A model generated the notes under the pieces. It ran no database searches and had not been told where the DNA came from. It saw nothing but the letters and a program-made list of their open reading frames with translations. DNA of 64,000 bases from Euphrasia confusa (taxonomy: Eukaryota > Streptophyta > Magnoliopsida > Lamiales > Orobanchaceae). The DNA lies in NCBI GenBank assembly GCA_954870475.1, contig OX940968.1, positions 4,588,001 to 4,652,000 on the forward strand, in the 5' to 3' direction. Below are positions 1 through 9,515 of the stretch, piece after piece (position 1 is the stretch's first letter; each line of letters opens with the position of its first letter). The position numbers were made by a program, and so were the translations under genes.

Positions 1-887
1 AGATAAGTATAAATTAAGAGAAATAAAATTGAGATATAAATTGTTTTCTGTGTTATTTTTTAAATTATTTTGTAGATTTTATGAAGGTAAATAAATGTGT
101 ATTAGGAAGATAAAATTGTAAAAAAACATTCTATAAGATTTGTACAATTTTGAGACAACAACAAAAAGTAAAGTATTGCATGAAAAAGTGAAAACGGGGT
201 GAAGGAGTACTCTAATCGTAGTTACAACTTTTGAGAATTCTATGTTCCGTGATTATAATCAGGGTGAAAGTTTTTAACACGACAACACAACAATAACACG
301 TGTCAGTCTTTGATTGGAAACCTGGGCAATGTTGTACTAGGAGTAGGAGCGGCTCGTCATCTTCCCCACCGTTTTGCTCAGTATGGTGCTTGCTCACCAA
401 GGCTTGTTTTACTCTTCCCAAACCCAAACCCATTCCATTACTTGTTTTTTTGTATTCCACTTTTAGAAAATCGAAATTATTCCGTGTTCATCTTCGTCTC
501 AATTAGTAGCTGCTACGATTAAAGAAAAAGGGAAATCTCGATAAGGTATTTTCATGGAGATCCCTTTTTTTTAAATGCTCTTTTATTATGTTGTGCTCAC
601 AGATTATATGTATTTTTGTTTGATATAAAACACACACACAAACACTGTTCTATGCTGTGGGTTTTTCTTTAATTAATGTCAGGGTTTGTATATTTTTTAA
701 TTCGCATATTTTGTTTGTGAATCCTTTTTAGCTGTGGGTTTTTCTTTAATTTCAGCTCATAAAGAAAGTGTATTACTAAATCTTTAATTCCTATTTTGAT
801 TATTATCAGGGTTTTCTGTTTTGCTACTCACTCTGAACTCTGAAGTTTATTACTCTCCCAGATTCTTGAAAAAAGAAGACGAAAAAA
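1..887. other. Upstream region of the F-box gene
   Basis: I see no convincing gene here. The overlapping short open frames at 212-522 lie on both strands and look like chance. A G-box/ABRE-like core (CACGTGTC) lies near 298. The stretch 541-887 is T-rich, carries two near-identical copies of a short GTGGGTTTTTCTTTAAT block (about 658 and 735), and has several CAG acceptors before the F-box ATG, so a leader intron is possible but not provable without transcripts. Confidence 0.5.
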
Positions 888-2081
888 ATGAAGCGGCCTC
901 GTTTCAATTGGTTCTCGAACAATGACCTCCCAATCATCATCCTCTCCCGATTACCGACCAAGAAACTGCACTCGTTGAAGTACGTCTCCAAGGACTGGCT
1001 CGCTCTCATCTCCGACCGCACATTCCTCACCTCCCAGCTTCGAAAAACCGAGCCCATCTCCGGTTTCTTCTTCCAAGAGGTTTTCCAGTGGACAGACCAA
1101 GAAGGCCTCGATTCCATCAGCTACATCCCGACCGACGTGGAAAAGGTCAACATATGGCCCACGGTTCTTGACTTCCTCCCTGAGAAGAACGTAGTCATTC
1201 TCTCATTGACCAATGGCCTCATATGCTGCCGGAGTTGCTTCCCTAATCCCGACCCAAAGATATACGTCTGCAACCCTCTGAACAAGCAATGGACGAGCCT
1301 GAAATGGCCCGATAGCAGTAACAACATCTCCCAACACAGCAGCATTGCCTTATCCTTCGACCCCTTTCAGAACCCGATCGATAAGTCGACTAGTTTCAAG
1401 TTGGTGGCGGTTAGTACCATCAAACAAGAAAACGAGGAGGAAGAAGAAGAGGAAGAACGAGAAGTTGAATTCTCGTTCGATATTTATTCGTCAAAAACGG
1501 GGTCTTGGAGAAGGTCGAAGGAGGTTTGTGTGTCGAGTCATGGTTTGAACAACAACAAAAACGTGACGGTTGATGGGATTTGTTACTGGTTAACCGAGGG
1601 GTATACAGTCCTCACATTCGACTCTGAAAACGAAATTTCTTGGGTGGTGGGCCCCCCACTCCCCCTGACGGAGTTTTCTAGTATTCCAGAAATGTGTATA
1701 GGAGAGTCGGGAGGCGAACTGCAGTATGTGATCGTGTGCGAGGATGGAATTCAGGTGTGGGTTCTGGAGGACAGGTTGGGGTCGTCTTGGGACCTGAAAC
1801 GTTTTGTGGCGTTGGGTGATTTGGAGAAGGGGAATCCGAGTGTGCTCTATAAGCTGTCGGAGAAAATGGGGGGCAGGCTGAGTAGGGAATCTACGGCGTG
1901 GATAGAGCCGCTGTCGTTTAAGGATGAGAAGATGCTGGTGAGGGTGTGTGTGAACTTGTTCTTGTATGAGTTTGAGAGTGGGAAGATGAAGAAGCTGTGT
2001 AACATATCGACTCTGGGGCCAAAGGCTATGTTCTCGCCCATCGTTGTTCCGTATTCCATGAGTCTCGTCCCGATTGATTAG
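888..2081 (+). CDS. F-box protein with F-box-associated C-terminal region
   Basis: This is a single-exon gene of 397 aa. The N-terminal F-box (about residues 10-50) has the pattern DLPIIILSRLPTKKLHSLKYVSK, here seen as leucine/proline-spaced helices, with W and L following as usual for the Skp1-binding fold. After it comes an F-box-associated type region with GLICC, VCNPLNKQW and repeated beta-strand signatures (FDIYSSKTGSWRRS, GICYWL, ILSLTNG). By family knowledge such proteins are substrate receptors of SCF ubiquitin ligases; the substrate is not predictable. A run of eight glutamates near residue 190 is unusual. The ATG at 888 follows an A-rich leader and is the only start that includes the F-box. 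The family is fast-evolving, so no symbol is given. Confidence 0.85.
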   Translation: MKRPRFNWFSNNDLPIIILSRLPTKKLHSLKYVSKDWLALISDRTFLTSQLRKTEPISGFFFQEVFQWTDQEGLDSISYIPTDVEKVNIWPTVLDFLPEKNVVILSLTNGLICCRSCFPNPDPKIYVCNPLNKQWTSLKWPDSSNNISQHSSIALSFDPFQNPIDKSTSFKLVAVSTIKQENEEEEEEEEREVEFSFDIYSSKTGSWRRSKEVCVSSHGLNNNKNVTVDGICYWLTEGYTVLTFDSENEISWVVGPPLPLTEFSSIPEMCIGESGGELQYVIVCEDGIQVWVLEDRLGSSWDLKRFVALGDLEKGNPSVLYKLSEKMGGRLSRESTAWIEPLSFKDEKMLVRVCVNLFLYEFESGKMKKLCNISTLGPKAMFSPIVVPYSMSLVPID

Positions 2082-2141
2082 GTTCTTCTCATCGTGTTTC
2101 GTCGATAGGCTCAGGTTTTGTGTATAGTTTGGGAGATGATC

Positions 2142-2278
2142 ATGTTATTTAAGAATGATGTTTTTGATGAAGTGTTTTGGTAGAGGTTTATGTGGAAAAT
2201 TGAATCAGGATGTTACTTAAGAATGTTGTTTTTGAAAAGTGTTTTGGCAGAGGTTTATGTGGAAACATTGAATCAGTA
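2142..2278 (+). repeat. Two-copy tandem repeat, about 69 bp unit
   Basis: Two adjacent imperfect copies (2142-2210 and 2211-2278) share the blocks TTAAGAATG, GTGTTTTGG and AGAGGTTTATGTGGAAA. They lie between the F-box stop and the PPR start, in the 3' flank of one and the promoter of the other. Confidence 0.8.
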
Positions 2279-2405
2279 TTTTTGTGTGTTTTACTTTACT
2301 TTTGTTTTCATTCTGTGAGGTTGAAAAGACGAAAATACCCTCGAATGTTCTTTATCCAAGTAACACTATTGAAAGAAACGTGTTTATGTATAGTTGAAAC
2401 AGAGG

Positions 2406-4714
2406 ATGTTACTTTCTGAAATCAAGAAACTTCACACGGTGACCAGCGGCGCCTACGCGAGCGCCCTGCGTCAATGCGTTGAAGACTCGAACTTGCGGAG
2501 AGCCGCGGCGGTTCACGCGAAGTTGATCAAAGCATCCGAACCCGCATCGGATTCTTTGTTCATCCGCAACAGCTTGGTGAATGCGTACGTCAAATGCGGG
2601 GACCTGCGAAACGGCCGCCAGGTGTTCGATGAAATGCCTGAGAAGAACGTCGTCTCCTGGACGGTCCTCGTCGCGGGTTTCGTGCAGAAGGGCTTTCCGA
2701 CCGAAGCTGTTTCCGTGTTTTCGGACATGCACGGGAGTGGAATAAGGCCGAACGAGTTCACTCTGGTGAGCGTGCTCCACGCTTGCTCTTCCACGGAGCG
2801 GCTGGAATTAACCTGCGCGTTTCAGGTCTATGCGCTGATAGTTAGGCTCGGATTCGGGAGCAACGTGTACTTGATGAACGCGTTCCTGACGGCTTTGATC
2901 AGGCACGGCCGGTTGGGCGAAGCTATAAAGGTTTTTGACGGGTGTTTTCACAAGGATACCGTTTCGTGGAATGCTATGTTCGACGGTTTCTTGAAGTTCG
3001 GGTGTGATGATATACCGAGATTCTGGCAGAGGATGACTGGTGAAGGGGTGAGACCAGACGAGTTCACTTTCGCTTAGGGGTGTCAATGGGTCGTGTTGGG
3101 TCGGGTTCGTGTCGTGTCAAAGGTATTCGCAGGTGACAAAACATAAACCCAAACCCAACCCATTTAATAATCGTGTCGAAAAATTAAACCCAAACCCAAC
3201 CTATTTATAAACGGGTTACCCATTTACAACCCGTTTCCAACCCATTTAACCCATTTAATTTTAAAATTAAAATTTTATAATTTTTAATAAATAAAAATAT
3301 TAAAAAATAATTTAATTTCTAAAATAATGACATATATAATGTAAACCTAATTGTAAGAAAAAAGAATTAATCGATCTTTATAAACAAATAATATATTAAT
3401 ATTATTTATTTAATAAATAATGTATTATTATAATATAATAATTAAAATTAATTTAATAAATGGGTTAAACGGGTTAATTTCGAGTTCGCAGGTCGACTCG
3501 CAGTTGACCCATTTAATAAATGGGTCATGGCGGGTTGACCCACCGTTGACCCGTTTTTTAATCGTGCGGGTTCAACCCGCTTTATTTCGTGCGGGTTTCG
3601 AGTCGTGTTATCGGGTCGTGTCCAAATTGACAGGCCTACTTTCGCTACAGTTCTCACCGGGCTGGCTGAGCTGTCGAATCTTGAGATGGGGTTACAAGTT
3701 CATGGCTTGCTTCTGAAATCGGGCCACGGAAGGGAAAGATGTGTCGGGAACTCGTTGGTGGATATGTACTTGAAAAGTCAAAAGCTTTCCGATGGTTTTA
3801 GAGCCTTTGATGAAATTCCGACGAAAGATGTTTGTTCATGGACTCAGATGGCGGCAGGGTGTCTGAATTGCGGGGAGCCACTCGACGCACTTAAGGTGTT
3901 CGATGAAATGAGGAGGGCCGGTGTTAAGCCTAACAAGTTCACTCTCGCGACAGGGCTCAACGCGTGTGCCAACCTGGCGAGCTTGGACGAAGGGCTGAGA
4001 ATTCAAGGCCTTACGGTCAAACTAGGGGAAGAAGTTGATGTGTGTGTGGATAATGCATTGCTCGACATGTATGCGAAATGTGGGTCCATGGATGGGGCTT
4101 TGAGGGTTTTCCGGTCGATGGGCGAACGCTCGGTGGTTTCGTGGACGACGATGATCATGGGGTACGCGCAAAACGGGCGTTCTCAGGAGGCTCTCGAGAT
4201 TTTCGAAGAGATGAGGCAGGAGAAAGCAGAGCCTAATCACATTACTTTTATCTGCGTGCTGTACGCTTGTAGCCAGGGTGGAAATGTCGAAAAGGGGCTC
4301 GAGTATTTTTCTTGCATGAGAAAGGAATACGGTGTTGATCCTGGTGAGGATCATTATGCTTGCATGGTGAGTGTTCTCGGGCGAGCAGGGCGTATTAAGG
4401 AGGCGGAGAAGTTGATTCTGGAGATGCCGTTTGAGGCGGGTGTTGTTGTTTGGCAGACTCTGCTTTGGGCTTGCCGGGTTCATGGGGACATGGAGACAGC
4501 GAAACGGGCGGCGGAGAAAGCGTTTTCTGCGGATGGGAGTGATCCCTCGACGTATGTTTTGTTGTCGAATATGTTTGCTGATTTCAAGAACTGGAATAGT
4601 GTTGGGAAAGTGAGAGAGTTGATTGAAAAGAGGGATATCAAGAAATTGCCTGGTTCTAGTTGGCTTGAAATCAACCAAGATCGTTTAGACACAAAAATTT
4701 CTTCGTATAATTGA
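2406..4714 (+). pseudogene. Pentatricopeptide repeat (PLS-class) gene interrupted by a hAT element
   Basis: The two halves, 2406-3074 and 3647-4714, are one PPR reading frame. The first half has PPR helices such as NSLVNAYVKCGDLRNGRQVF and the second continues through further repeats to an E-type C-terminus (GSSWLEI). The break falls inside a repeat: the frame runs RPDEFTFA, meets a TAG stop that is the first codon of the inserted element, and resumes as TFATVLTGL. Removing the element (564 bp) and one copy of the 8-bp target duplication, 572 bp in all, joins the halves in frame into about 578 aa, normal for a PLS-E protein, without a DYW domain. The family binds organelle RNA and usually directs C-to-U editing. 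As read here the gene can make only a truncated product of about 223 aa, unless the downstream half is translated separately. No other frameshift or stop is present, so the lesion looks recent. The ATG at 2406 was chosen because the upstream codons contain no ATG. Confidence 0.88.
3075..3638. mobile_element. Non-autonomous hAT transposon, 564 bp
   Basis: The termini are TAGGGGTGTCAA and, inverted, TAGGCCTGTCAA (10 of 12 matching). The flanks carry a perfect 8-bp target-site duplication CTTTCGCT at 3067-3074 and 3639-3646. TIR start and duplication length are those of the hAT superfamily. The subterminal regions are rich in repeated GGGTCG/CGTG and GACCCATTTA motifs, as expected for transposase-binding sites, and the centre is AT-rich. 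There is no transposase frame, so movement would need an autonomous relative elsewhere. Confidence 0.93.
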
Positions 4715-4966
4715 ACTTTGTGTACGCTAATGTTTCGTTTTGGTTTTTTTTATCGTAGAGAAACACGAATGGAACTATATATTTTCAGGAGAAAAACTGA
4801 TAACACATGAGAAAACTTGTTGGTTATGCAGATGCTAGTGTAAAAATAAAGATTAAAATTCTCAAAATCTCTAGTACACTCAATGTGAGGTGTATCCAAA
4901 GCTATTGAAGACTTATTAAAATCGAGTTTTTCAGCTCAATTTTTTTGATGAAGGCTTTGAATTGTT

Positions 4967-6616
4967 TCATTTGCCAAAGGACCCTCCCCTTCTGTCCATC
5001 ATCTCTTCTGCCCTGGTCTGTCTCAGTTGATTCACGATTTCAAGCGTAGCAGGATTATTGAAACGGTCACGCACAAACTTCTTTTCTTCAGCCTGGATCT
5101 CCTTGACAGCACTTAGGTACGGATTTGGAGGGGCCCTTTTCCCCTGAAGCTGTGCGATTTGCTTCAGACGAGAGTAAGCCTTCTTCTTTTCCTTCTTTTC
5201 AGCTCGATATTCCATCTAGCAAACAAACATAAACATTTAGGTTCAACGAAAATATATACTCCATTTAGGAGGTTATTACAAGTCTGAGTTCTTTAATTTC
5301 CACCCTAATAAATGATACTGGCTTATCTCACGACAAAAACACCCATCTATTCTGACATGAAGAAAATGAGAGCATGGCTGTATTTTCTCAGGATTAGTAA
5401 ATAAATATTGACAAGTATACATACATCAGCAACAGCTATGGCTTCAGCCTCACTAACACCCTGATCCTTCAACTCAAGCACTCTCCAAGCAAAGACACGA
5501 GCCACAGGTGGGTCGAATCCAGTTAACCTGTCGAGAAGTGTAGATAAAAATAGATTTTTAATGGTTAATTTATTTGATATAAGAATCTGTATCACAGGTG
5601 GGTCGAATCCAGTTAATTTATTTGCACTAGTTTGGAATCGAAAAATGTGTCTGGTTTACTTTGTATATCTATACGAATCTGTATTTTAGTGAAACAAAAG
5701 TTTAAAACAACCACATTTTGTTCTGGAAAAAAATATCACACAATAAGTTCTACATAGACTTGAACAAAAATGTCCAAAGTTAACTATGCTCCCAGGTGCA
5801 GGCACTACGGAGAAACAAGGAAAATTCACAAGCTCAACAAATGTGTGTTTATATATATGGTATAGGGATAGACATCTTGCTTTCCATGAGATAGACGGGG
5901 TTTCAATTTTCTTGTCAACTATCATTGTTCCTCTCAAACGATAGTCACCTAACTATAGATAATTTTCCCCTATTCATATTCAGTTGTAGTAAAATGAACA
6001 TTTCATTTCTCGTCATCCATTTTCTATTTGACACCACATATGATTGATCCCCATTCGGGGTCCAACATTCAAGAATTAGGAAAAACGAAACCCTCCCCCT
6101 AAAATTGAAATTGGACGAATGAAACGATGTTTACTAAAGCACAACAATCAGATTTGTTCCCAAGCATATATATCACTGCAAACTAAGTAGCCTAAGCCCA
6201 AGATCTCAAACATCATATTATGAATAACACCCTTTTAACCAAAATCAGAAACTACACAAGAATTATTGCATAAGAAAATGAGAAAAATGGAGGAAGCCAA
6301 ATTACTTGACAGGATCTTGAAACTTAGAATCCGGGTACTTTTGAAAGAACTTGTTAATGTAAGTATCCTCCGGCAAGCTTATCTGCTTAAGTTTACTCTC
6401 GGCGCGCGGAAATGTAGCAGGTGGCGCCCTAAACACCAGGGATAAATTAATCACGATTATGCATAAACGAAGCATTTAGCAATCCGGAAAATAAATAGAA
6501 AAAAGAAGATAAAGGACGTACTTTTCCATGGCTTTTAGCCATAAGGGCTCGGCTTTCGCGAATCCTTTCACAAGCTTCCGAGTTTTGGTGAGCAAATCCC
6601 CCTTCATATACGACAT
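4967..6616 (-). CDS. Mitochondrial small ribosomal subunit protein mS23 (Rsm25/MRP-S23 family)
   Basis: Four exons on the minus strand: 6522-6616, 6306-6428, 5425-5527 and 4967-5215, encoding 189 aa. All junctions are GT-AG and in frame. The protein starts MSYMKGDLLTKTRKLVKG, continues with APPATFPRAE, a GFDPPVARVFAWRVLELK block and ends with a basic, helical tail rich in K, E and R. This layout is that of plant members of the mitochondrial ribosomal S23/S25 (Rsm25) family, a component of the small subunit body; the assignment rests on recalled family features. The first Met is followed by basic residues, consistent with organelle import without a long presequence. It converges on the broken PPR gene with about 250 bp between stops. 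An alternative name used in annotations is 37S/28S ribosomal protein S25 or S23. Confidence 0.8.
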
Positions 6617-7138
6617 CGTTTCACCTGTGCGCTGCTTCTGTCTGTGAAATTCAGAGTGAAATGGTGAAGGGATACAGGAAATGACACGGGTCATACGACG
6701 TCGTATCTGTACATAACCAACCACGATGCATCTGGCTGTTTTGGGCTGATTTTTAATTGTTAATGGGCTATGAAAGCAGCCCAACTAAGCTGTTTTATTT
6801 GTATGGGCCTGAAGCGGATTTCTACGGAATCAATTCAACACCTCCCATTAGAAAAAAGAGTACAACTTGTCAAAAGTTGTTTAAAATTAGTTTAAAATTA
6901 TTTTAAAACATTTTACAATACATAAAAGAGTAATATGTTCTAGATTGTTCCACAAGTTTCGGAATGAACTTTGATTACACTCAATATTATTAAAATTATT
7001 AATGTTTAGATTTAAGTAAAATAAGGAGTATCCTGTAATTTATAAATATTTAGTAATTGATTAATATGGGTTGGAATATCTGAAGGAAAAGGAACTCGTC
7101 TACCTGTTATTCCTGAACTCTCTCTCTACAAAATCTCC
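6617..7138. promoter_or_regulatory. Divergent promoter between mS23 and the RING gene
   Basis: The 522 bp between the two start codons must hold both promoters. The mS23 side (6617-6830) carries a GGGCTGA/GGGCCT cluster (site II-like TGGGCY elements near 6744, 6766 and 6805), common in promoters of plant ribosomal and mitochondrial protein genes. The RING side is AT-rich with TATAAATA near 7040. Confidence 0.5.
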
Positions 7139-8191
7139 ATGTCTTCGGCGGGTATTTCGGGCGGCGTCGCGCACCAATACTTCTGCCACCAATGCGATGG
7201 CCACGTCACCATCGTCCCTCCGTCTTCACCCACCGCCGACATCGTTTGCCCCATCTGCCAAGGCGGATTTCTAGAAGAAACATCCGAATCTCCCTCAAAC
7301 ACCCAGAATCCAATCCCTAACCCCTTCCTCGCCGATGCTCAATTCCCCGACGCAGGATTCCCCTTCTTCCACCCATCCTCCGGCGCTTCGTCGTTCGCCT
7401 TCTCATCTGGCAGCGGCGCCGGCGGATTCGATAATCTCTCGCCGCTCTTCGGGACCCGATCTACCGACGAATTCAACCCCTTTGACTTTCTCAGAAACTA
7501 CATCGGAAACCTTCAGTCGAGGGGGGCGAATATCCAGGTCGTGTTCGATTCTCCCGGCGGCGGCGGCGGTGGTGCTGATTTTGGGCTCCCGTCGAATTTG
7601 GGGGATTATTTCGTTGGTCCTGGTTTGGAGCAATTGATTCAGCAGCTATCCGAGAATGACCCGAATCGGCATGGACCTCCGCCTGCTTCAAAATCAGCCG
7701 TCGAGGGATTGCCGGATGTTAAGATCACGCAGGAAATGCTGGCTTCAGATTCTTCTCAATGCGCAGTGTGTAAGGATAGCTTCGAATTGAACGAGGCGGC
7801 GAAACAGATTCCCTGCAAGCACATTTACCATAAAGATTGTATCTTGCCTTGGCTAGAGCTCCATAATTCTTGCCCGGTGTGTAGGTACGAACTACCTACT
7901 GATGATCTGGATTACGAAAATCGAAGAACAGGACAGACTAATGTTGCTGGCGGTGGAAGTGGGAATAGTAATTACGGTAATAACAGTCCTCAGACGCCGG
8001 GGACAATGGAACAGAGATTTAGGGTATCATTTCCATGGATGTTTAGAGGTTTCGGATCACCAGCCGAGACTAGTAATACTGGAGGAGGGTCTGGGAATAA
8101 TAATAATAACAGCACGACGAACAATGGTAGCAGAGCGCCTAATACTGATACGGATAGAGGAGGACAAGCTAGAGAAGAGGACCTCGACTGA
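7139..8191 (+). CDS. RING-H2 E3 ubiquitin ligase with N-terminal zinc ribbon (RING1-like)
   Basis: Intronless gene of 350 aa. Residues about 12-45 form a zinc ribbon (YFCHQCDGH ... VCPICQGGF), typical of plant RING1/CIP8-like E3 ligases. The middle is Gly/Phe/Ser-rich and probably disordered. A C3H2C3 RING-H2 finger lies at about residues 208-248: CAVCKDSF, then CKHIYHKDCILPWL, then CPVCR, with all eight metal ligands present. The conserved Trp after the second histidine pair fits E2 binding. The C-terminal 90 residues are low-complexity (GGGSGN, NNNNS). It presumably transfers ubiquitin from an E2 to a substrate in cytosol or nucleus; the substrate is unknown. ATG at 7139 is the first in frame and is followed at once by the zinc ribbon. 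Confidence 0.92.
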   Translation: MSSAGISGGVAHQYFCHQCDGHVTIVPPSSPTADIVCPICQGGFLEETSESPSNTQNPIPNPFLADAQFPDAGFPFFHPSSGASSFAFSSGSGAGGFDNLSPLFGTRSTDEFNPFDFLRNYIGNLQSRGANIQVVFDSPGGGGGGADFGLPSNLGDYFVGPGLEQLIQQLSENDPNRHGPPPASKSAVEGLPDVKITQEMLASDSSQCAVCKDSFELNEAAKQIPCKHIYHKDCILPWLELHNSCPVCRYELPTDDLDYENRRTGQTNVAGGGSGNSNYGNNSPQTPGTMEQRFRVSFPWMFRGFGSPAETSNTGGGSGNNNNNSTTNNGSRAPNTDTDRGGQAREEDLD

Positions 8192-9515
8192 TGTATGTTG
8201 TTTCTTTTTAAAATGACCCTTTGAGGTGATTAATGCTTTAATTGTGATTTATTGTGAACATGAAATTCAAGGATTGAATGAACAAGGGGCTAAGGAGTTT
8301 ATTTTTATTTTTCATGCGGTCGATATTATTGTTTCTCGAAGTATAATATTATAATTTGAAATCATCACAAGAGATGATGTGTGTTTAATGTCTCCACTTT
8401 TAATTTGTTATATTCAAGGTGTTGGGCAATATTTTTTACTTTAAAGTTACAGGATGTGAGCTGTATTGATAGTTATGTAGAACCATTTACGAGGAAATTA
8501 GTGAAATCAAGGTGAGGATAAGTAACTTCTTATTGCATTGCATATATCTGTGTTGTGATTCCTCTGAAATGAATTGGATATCTGGTATGCCATAGTATTG
8601 CACCTCAATTTATCCGTGTTCTGTATGCAGTATATATGTTAAATTAGAGGTATTAAAGGCTTCAGAGTTTCTTGTATATACGTGTGCATCATGGGTAAGA
8701 CAACTTTGGAGGACATTTCTTGTGTTTAGTTCTTTTCTTATTGACAGCATTGATGTTGAACAAGTATATATGTTAACTCATGACTGTAGGTACAAATGTT
8801 CAGTTCTTTCTTGATGTGTGAAATGCCAGCATTTGCTTCTTGTGTGTTCACTGTTTAGTTTTTCGTAGTATTGAATGAATTTAAATACGTTTTAAGGGTA
8901 ATGTGTGCTAGACCAGTCCAATCCTAGATACAAGGAGGATAGGGGTGGCCAACAGCCAAGGGTTTTGGTTGGAAATCCTTGGTCTAATCTAAACACGAAT
9001 CTTAATCCTGACCGTAACATGATAGTAGCTGATTTGTTGTCTTTGTTTACAAATACTTTTGGGGGAGATGGTTTATTGCATAAGCATGTTGAAAGCCTAG
9101 AAGCTAAAAGTTCAGTGTTGCGTCTTTAAGCAAAATAAAAATTGCAGCATTTGAAAAAGCTTAAAAGTAGCATTTTTCGGTGATTTAGAACACTGTTTCA
9201 ATATGTAGAAACGAAGAAATTAGGTTGTATGTAAGGGATCAGAAATCGATGGTTCAGTTAATGTTAAGTGCAACCTAAACTCATCCTGAACACTTGATTG
9301 AAAGCAAATTCAAATATTGTGGCGACTGTTTATCATTAGCTTTTGGTTACATTAATTAAGGTAAGAGTGCACTGCAAATTCATCCCAAAAAGAAGCAACG
9401 ACGAAAGAAAGCAAAAATTCTCAAATTAAACGTTATGCGTTGAAATCCAAAAAGGTCTACTTAACCCTACACGTAGGCTCAGAGTAATAACTATTGTCCC
9501 GCAAGAGTGTGTAGA
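8192..9515. other. Intergenic region between RING and STT3B
   Basis: This holds the 3' flanks of two convergent genes. A 74-codon open stretch at 8905-9129 begins with GTG, has no ATG until late, and shows no family motif that I recognise; I do not call it a gene. Confidence 0.5.

Noticed and set aside
212..522. Short overlapping open frames on both strands near the left edge
   Set aside because: They overlap on opposite strands and in different frames with no family motif, and no splice context joins them to a gene.
3420..3716. 98-codon frame reading across the hAT element and the PPR gene
   Set aside because: It is out of frame with the PPR half and arises from repeated GGGT-type motifs in the element.
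8905..9129. 74-codon open stretch downstream of the RING gene
   Set aside because: Starts with GTG, no ATG or splice context that would make it an exon, and no recognisable motif.
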